DNA of 39,542 nucleotides from a bacterium. GTDB taxonomy: Bacteria > Pseudomonadota > Alphaproteobacteria > Rhizobiales > Xanthobacteraceae. The DNA lies in contig JAQSDT010000422.1 in the NCBI GenBank assembly GCA_029946075.1, forward strand, positions 3,188 to 42,729, in the 5' to 3' direction. The notes beneath the pieces are model-generated. The model was not told where the DNA came from. It was given only the letters and a program-made list of their open reading frames with translations, and made no database searches. Every line of letters starts with the position of its first letter. The stretch's first letter is position 1. A program made the translations under genes and the position numbers. This document shows positions 34,975 to 39,542 of the stretch, in pieces.

Positions 34975-35949
34975 TCAGGGTTGGCGGATTTCGAGAACCC
35001 GTTCCAGTTCGGCCTGGGCGTCGAGCAGGTCTGACGCTGCCGACCACGCGAATGCCGCGTCGGTGGCTCCGGATGCCAGCGTCAGAAGCGCCCCGAGTTC
35101 GAGCCGCAACGTGCTGACCATCGACGCCGTCGCCGGTTCCGGAAGGCGTGGCTTGCCGTCAACAGTCATCGACGCGTGCACGCTGCCGAAGTCGACTGCC
35201 GCGTGACCGAAATCGGTACGGATTTCCACCAGCCGCCTCCGCGTCGATGCCGCGGCGTCGAACCGGCATTCGTGTCGGCCTCCCCCGCTATCGCCGAAAA
35301 CGAGATAGCCGCGACGCGCGTCAGGGCTTTCGCGGGCGACGGACACTGCAAGCTTCCCGCCCGGAACGAAAATTCGAAGAATTGAGAACACGTGCGGCAA
35401 CAGGTCATGGATCAGACCGGTCTCGTCATGCCGGACCTTGACGGCGCCGTATCGCTCCTCGCTCTCGATGTCGTCCCATACAATCGAGACGTCAGCCGTA
35501 CCGGATGCAGCCAGTTCCGCGGCAATCTGATGAAAAGCTGGCAGAAAGGCAAATTCCGTTCCGACGGCGAGCACGCGTTTCGCCTGCGCTGCTGCGGCAA
35601 CGAGCGAACGTCCGCTGTCACAATCGACGCTGAGCGGTTTTTCGACGAGGAGATGCAAGCCGTGGCTCAGCGCCTCCATTCCGTCCCGGACATGATCCCG
35701 TGGCCGGCTCGATATGATGGCAGCCTGCGGTCTGCGGTCCGCCGCCATCGCCTCGGTCAGGCTGGAGACGACGGCAAGGCCGGCGAGATCGGCGCGCGCC
35801 GCGGCCCACGCTCGCACCTCCTCGGGCCGGCTGCGGGCCGCCAGAACGATGCCGTCCGTCGACCCCCGCGCCGCCATGGCGACCGACAGCCAGGTCCGCC
35901 CCCAGCGGCCGCCTCCGACGATGACCAGCGGAACCGGCAACGACGCCAT
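34975..35949 (-). CDS. Gfo/Idh/MocA family oxidoreductase
   Basis: LVIVGGGRWGRTWLSVAMAARG...AAIISSRPRDHVRDGMEALSHGLHLLVEKPLSVDCDSG (EKP motif), HDETGLIHDLLPHVFSIL. Confidence 0.87.
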   Translation of the reverse strand: MASLPVPLVIVGGGRWGRTWLSVAMAARGSTDGIVLAARSRPEEVRAWAAARADLAGLAVVSSLTEAMAADRRPQAAIISSRPRDHVRDGMEALSHGLHLLVEKPLSVDCDSGRSLVAAAAQAKRVLAVGTEFAFLPAFHQIAAELAASGTADVSIVWDDIESEERYGAVKVRHDETGLIHDLLPHVFSILRIFVPGGKLAVSVARESPDARRGYLVFGDSGGGRHECRFDAAASTRRRLVEIRTDFGHAAVDFGSVHASMTVDGKPRLPEPATASMVSTLRLELGALLTLASGATDAAFAWSAASDLLDAQAELERVLEIRQP

Positions 35950-36002
35950 CCGCCAGAAGCCGGCGAGTTGGGTGAAGATTGCGGTCAGGGGCGCTCCCCG
36001 CT

Positions 36003-36737
36003 TCAGGACAGCGGCTTGACGCCGCGGAGGTAGTATTGAGCGCCGAACGGCAGATAACCCAGGATCTGATCCAGCCCGCTGAGCAGTGGTCCCGATGGTG
36101 GGACCGAGATGATCGTCCTAGTTTCCACCTGGGCGAACCCGGCCTCGGCGAACATTCGGCGCAATTTGCCGGGGCGCAGCAACACGGCATCCTTGTCGAT
36201 GTCGCAGGTCTTGACGATGTACTGGGTCGCGGGATTGTAGGGGTTGTGCTCAAACACGAGCGCCAGTCCGCCCGGCTTGATCACACGACGCATTTCCGCG
36301 ACGAAACCGGTCCATTGCGGCGGCGGAACGTGATGCATGACGCAGACGGTGAACACGACGGAGAATTGCCCGTCGCGGTACGGCAGCCGGTCGCCATCGA
36401 AGGCCGAATACTGCACGAACGGGTGGCTCTCCGCCGCCAGTTGAATGCTCTGTCCGGAGACGTCGATGCCGTGCAATTCGTGGAATTTGCCTTCGAGGCC
36501 GGGATGATAGGCGCCGAGCCCGCAGCCGAGATCGAGAACGTCGAGATCTTTCACCTCGTCGAAATGCTCGCGCGCAAGCCGCAGGATATGTTCACGCTTG
36601 AGGTCGATATAGAAGGAATGCTCGCGGCCGGCGAACGACAACGACGCATTTATCTTGGCCTCATAGTCGGCAGCGGCATCGTCGAAATCCCTGGCGACCT
36701 GTGCCTGGGTCACGTGCGAGGTTTTTTGCTCGTTCAT
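36003..36737 (-). CDS. Class I SAM-dependent methyltransferase
   Basis: MNEQKTSHVTQAQVARDFDDAAADYEAKIN...KDLDVLDLGCGLGAYHPGLEGKFHELHGIDVSGQSIQLA...LPYRDGQFSVVFTVCVMHHVPPPQWTGFVAEMRRVIKPGGLALVFEHNPYNP. Confidence 0.9.
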   Translation of the reverse strand: MNEQKTSHVTQAQVARDFDDAAADYEAKINASLSFAGREHSFYIDLKREHILRLAREHFDEVKDLDVLDLGCGLGAYHPGLEGKFHELHGIDVSGQSIQLAAESHPFVQYSAFDGDRLPYRDGQFSVVFTVCVMHHVPPPQWTGFVAEMRRVIKPGGLALVFEHNPYNPATQYIVKTCDIDKDAVLLRPGKLRRMFAEAGFAQVETRTIISVPPSGPLLSGLDQILGYLPFGAQYYLRGVKPLS

Positions 36738-37219
36738 GATCGGTCTCCCGTCACAGCATCTCCATCCCGCCGCGCGGCAAACACCCAGCCTCGCAGCACG
36801 AAAAAATTCAGGATCGGCACTACCACACAAACACCGATTGCGCCCCACAGGTAAGGCCAGTGCATCAGCCCGACGGCGAATGCCATCACGCACCAGGAGA
36901 CGGCCAGGCCGGCGAGCGACGTCACCACGAACCGCACGATCTGGTCGAAGCCATCGTCCTTCACGCGAAAGGCAAATCGGCTTTGCAGCAGGTACGAGAT
37001 CACGACGGACACCAGATAAGACGACACCGACGAGGCGACCGGAGAGATCCCGAACACCAGCACCAGCGCGTTCGTTAGAAAGAAATAGATCAGCGTGGTC
37101 GTCACGCCGGACACGCCAAAGCGCAGCGCCAGTTGCAGCGGCGACGAAGTCAGCATCGCCAGCACGCCGGACGCGGAGCCGGCCCGGTCTCCCGTTTCGC
37201 TGGCCCGCGGATTGGTCAT
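36734..37219 (-). CDS. GtrA family membrane protein
   Basis: LQLALRFGVSGVTTTLIYFFLTNALVLVFGISPVASSVSSYLVSVVISYLLQSRFAFRVKD...FVLRGWVFAARRDG: GtrA (four TM) pattern. ATGA overlaps on both sides. Confidence 0.88.
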   Translation of the reverse strand: MTNPRASETGDRAGSASGVLAMLTSSPLQLALRFGVSGVTTTLIYFFLTNALVLVFGISPVASSVSSYLVSVVISYLLQSRFAFRVKDDGFDQIVRFVVTSLAGLAVSWCVMAFAVGLMHWPYLWGAIGVCVVVPILNFFVLRGWVFAARRDGDAVTGDRS

Positions 37220-37992
37220 CACGTCCAGCGCTTCCAGGGCGCGTTGCCCGTGTTCCAGAGTGCTTCGAGTTCGCGCTGATCGCGCAGCGTATCCATCGGC
37301 TTCCAGAAGCCCTGATGACGGAACGCCGCCAGCGCGTTGTCCCTCGCCAGCCGCTCCAGCGGCTCGCGCTCGAAGGAGGTATGATCGCCGTCGATGTAAT
37401 CCACGACCGAAGGCTCGACGACGAAAAATCCGCCGTTGATCCATCCCATTTCGTTGTCGGGCTTCTCGTGAAAGCGGGTCACGGTTTCGTTGTCGCCGAT
37501 ATCGAGAATGCCGAAACGTCCGGGCGACGGCACTGCCGTCACCGTGGCGATGCGGCCGTGGGCGCGGTGGAAATTCACCAGTGCGCGAATGTCGACGTCG
37601 GACACGCCATCGCCATAGGTGAGACAGAACGCTTCATTGCCGACATAGGGCGCGATCCGCTTGATGCGGCCGCCGGTCATGGTGGTGAGACCGGTGTCGA
37701 CCAGCGTCACGGTCCAGCGCTCGCCCGGGTCACCATGAAAGTCGACGCGATTTTCGCCGAGATGAACCGTGATGTCGTAGTTCTCGGTAAAATAGTTCAC
37801 GAAATACGACTTGATCAAGTGGCCTTTGTATCCGCAGCAGATTACGAACTCGTCGAAACCTGCAGCGGCGTAGCTCTTCATGATGTGCCAGATGATCGGG
37901 CGCTCACCGATCTGGACCAGCGGCTTCGGCAGTATTTCCGTGGCCTCCGCAAGCCGCGTGCCCATGCCTCCTGCCAGAATGACAACCTTCAT
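37219..37992 (-). CDS. rfbF: Glucose-1-phosphate cytidylyltransferase
   Basis: MKVVILAGGMGTRLAEATEILPKPLVQIGERPIIWHIMKSYAAAGFDEFVICCGYKGHLIKSYFVNYF...MGWINGGFFVVEPSVVDYI...FWKPMDTLRDQRELEALW. Confidence 0.95.
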   Translation of the reverse strand: MKVVILAGGMGTRLAEATEILPKPLVQIGERPIIWHIMKSYAAAGFDEFVICCGYKGHLIKSYFVNYFTENYDITVHLGENRVDFHGDPGERWTVTLVDTGLTTMTGGRIKRIAPYVGNEAFCLTYGDGVSDVDIRALVNFHRAHGRIATVTAVPSPGRFGILDIGDNETVTRFHEKPDNEMGWINGGFFVVEPSVVDYIDGDHTSFEREPLERLARDNALAAFRHQGFWKPMDTLRDQRELEALWNTGNAPWKRWT

Positions 37993-38027
37993 CGATCTGC
38001 GCCCTGTATCGCCTGAGCTGTGATTAT

Positions 38028-38044
38028 GCCCGGCTTTGCCGGGC
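38028..38044. repeat. Short perfect hairpin GCCCGGC-TTT-GCCGGGC between rfbG and rfbF
   Basis: gcccggc ttt gccgggc, 7-bp stem and 3-nt loop, in the 126-bp gap between rfbG stop and rfbF start. Confidence 0.5.
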
Positions 38045-38118
38045 GGGACAATGCGGCGGGGGTTAGCCCGACGGAACACTGGATATCCCGGCTACCGGAT
38101 CGACGTCGACGTAACCGT

Positions 38119-39198
38119 CTAGTGGTTCGGCGCTTCGCTCAAATAGCTCGCGATATCGCGCTCCACCAGTTCACCGCCACCGACGCCGGTGTAATGGTCT
38201 CGGTACCATGACGCCGTGCGCTCGATAGCTTCCCTCGAACGCCATCGCGGATACCAGCCCAGTTCGCGCTGCGCCCGGCTCGAATCGATCGCCAGCAGCT
38301 TTGCCTCGTGGCGCACAGGCGCCTGGCTCGACTCGGTCATCCATTTTGCGTCGCCACCCCAGGCGGCAACGAAGCGATCGGCCACTTCACCTACCGTCAG
38401 GACGTCCTCCTGCGCCGGGCCGAAATTCCAGGCGTCGATATCTGTCTTCCGATGCGCCAGGTCCTCGGCCAGCATCATATATCCGCTGAGCGGATCGAGA
38501 ACGTGCTGCCAGGGGCGCGTGGAAGCGGGGTTACGGCAGACCAGCGGCTGGCCCGCACCGATCGCGCGCGCGGCATCAGGCAGCAGCCGAAAGTCCGCCC
38601 AATCGCCGCCACCGATAACATTGCCCGCGCGTGCCGTCGCAATCCGGATCGGATTGGGCGGCGGGAAAAACGACCGCGCCATCGAATGCGCGACGATTTC
38701 GGCGGCGGCTTTCGACGCGCTGTAGGGGTCGGCGCCGCCGAGTGGATCCCCCTCCCGAAAGGCGCGCGACGCCCCGTCGTTCTGGTAGACCTTGTCGCTG
38801 GTGATGACGACGATCGCCTTGAGGTTTGCGGATTTCCGCGCCGCCTCGAGCACCCGGACCGTACCCAGCACGTTGGTCTCGAACGTCGCCAGCGGATCGT
38901 CGTAGGAGGTGAGGACGATCGGCTGTGCCGCCAGGTGAAACAGCACCTCGGCGCCGGACTCCGCCAAGGCCGCTTTCACGGCTCCCAGATCGTTGATATC
39001 GCCAACCCGGCGCGTATGCCCGGCAAGCCTTAATTCCCTGTAGAGCAGCTTTTCCCGCTCGTCCTTTCCGAATCCGAACGTTTTGGCGCCGAGATGCGAC
39101 AGCAGGGAAACCAGCCAGGCGCCCTTGAAGCCCATATGCCCGGTGACGAAGACACGTTTGCCGTTCCAGAATTGCCGATCGACCTGCCGCATGCTCAC
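38119..39198 (-). CDS. rfbG: CDP-glucose 4,6-dehydratase
   Basis: FWNGKRVFVTGHMGFKGAWLVSLLSHLGAKTFGFGKDE...VLFHLAAQPIVLTSYDDPLATFETNVLGTVRVLEAAR...VVITSDKVYQN...DPYSASKAAAEIVAHS...ARAGNVIGGGDWADFRLLPDAARAI. GTG start overlaps the GT2 stop (GTGA). Confidence 0.95.
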   Translation of the reverse strand: MSMRQVDRQFWNGKRVFVTGHMGFKGAWLVSLLSHLGAKTFGFGKDEREKLLYRELRLAGHTRRVGDINDLGAVKAALAESGAEVLFHLAAQPIVLTSYDDPLATFETNVLGTVRVLEAARKSANLKAIVVITSDKVYQNDGASRAFREGDPLGGADPYSASKAAAEIVAHSMARSFFPPPNPIRIATARAGNVIGGGDWADFRLLPDAARAIGAGQPLVCRNPASTRPWQHVLDPLSGYMMLAEDLAHRKTDIDAWNFGPAQEDVLTVGEVADRFVAAWGGDAKWMTESSQAPVRHEAKLLAIDSSRAQRELGWYPRWRSREAIERTASWYRDHYTGVGGGELVERDIASYLSEAPNH

Positions 39199-39542
39199 CG
39201 CTGCAAATCCCGTTCGACCACGTCGATCGTGTGATTGAAATTGACCAGTTCGGAAATGATCGTCGGCGGACGCATCCGGACCTGATCGTAGATCCGTCCG
39301 ACATAGATGCCGAGCACGCCGAGAAAGAGACTGTTCAGTCCGATCCCGAACAGAATGAGAATCTGCGTGGTCGTGAATCCGGGCGGCAGGTATTGATGCG
39401 AGAACAGCCGGAGCACCAGATAGAAGCTCGCCAGAACCACGGACGCGGTCGCGATCGAGAGCCCGACATAGAACGAGAATTGCAGCGGCAGGCTGGAATG
39501 AGCGATGATCCCGTCCATGGCGAGGCGCAGGAGGCTGCGAAA
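39195..39542 (-). CDS. Glycosyltransferase family 2, C-terminal membrane portion (5' end outside window)
   Basis: Reading open to the right edge: FRSLLRLAMDGIIAHSSLPLQFSFYVGLSIATASVVLASFYLVLRLF...ILILFGIGLNSLFLGVLGIYVGRIYDQVRMRPPTIISELVNF, the two-TM tail typical of DPM1/GtrB-like GT2 proteins. Confidence 0.85.
   Translation of the reverse strand, partial: FRSLLRLAMDGIIAHSSLPLQFSFYVGLSIATASVVLASFYLVLRLFSHQYLPPGFTTTQILILFGIGLNSLFLGVLGIYVGRIYDQVRMRPPTIISELVNFNHTIDVVERDLQR

Noticed and set aside
36736-38016. 426-aa plus-strand ORF over gtrA and rfbF
   Set aside because: Begins with Arg/Ser/Pro-rich translation typical of off-frame reading; opposite strand encodes clear GtrA and RfbF.
38028-38044. 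GC-rich hairpin as a Rho-independent terminator between rfbG and rfbF
   Set aside because: Perfect stem but no following T-tract on the minus strand; more likely a fragment of a dispersed palindromic repeat.
1-39542. CRISPR array, tRNA/rRNA gene, transposase gene or prophage
   Set aside because: No regularly spaced direct repeats, tRNA-like cloverleaf, rRNA segment, transposase or phage protein was recognised in the reading; a tool-based scan (tRNAscan-SE, ISfinder) would be needed to be definitive.

Overview
This is a high-GC, alphaproteobacterial-looking window (Bradyrhizobium/Rhodopseudomonas style, by inference) with two parts. The left part (about 1-11.3 kb) holds the 5' end of a GDP-mannose 4,6-dehydratase gene, a Crp/Fnr-type regulator, and a Liv-type ABC transport operon with an embedded acyl-CoA ligase. 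An AGE-family epimerase and a PaaK-like adenylate-forming protein follow. Two different MITE/REP-like palindromic elements sit in intergenic gaps of the Liv operon. The right part (about 11.4-39.5 kb) is a large, mostly minus-strand surface-polysaccharide locus. It encodes UDP-ManNAcA synthesis (wecB, wecC), a two-domain ADH+Gfo/Idh/MocA oxidoreductase, a WbuB-like GT4, two dissimilar heparinase II/III-like proteins, a Wzx-type flippase, an AsnB-type amidotransferase, and two paralogous GT4 enzymes sharing an unusual N-terminal extension. It also encodes two tandem polytopic proteins with GT-C-like features, an OafA-type acyltransferase with SGNH domain, two SAM methyltransferases, a Gfo/Idh/MocA oxidoreductase, GtrA, rfbF, rfbG and the end of a GT2 gene. 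The main discovery candidates are the combined ManNAcA/amidotransferase/dual-lyase glycan system, a frameshifted and internally shortened Wzy-like pseudogene (20162-20729) missed by ORF calling, the GT4 paralog pair, and the tandem GT-C-like proteins. No rRNA, tRNA, CRISPR array or transposase gene was recognised.
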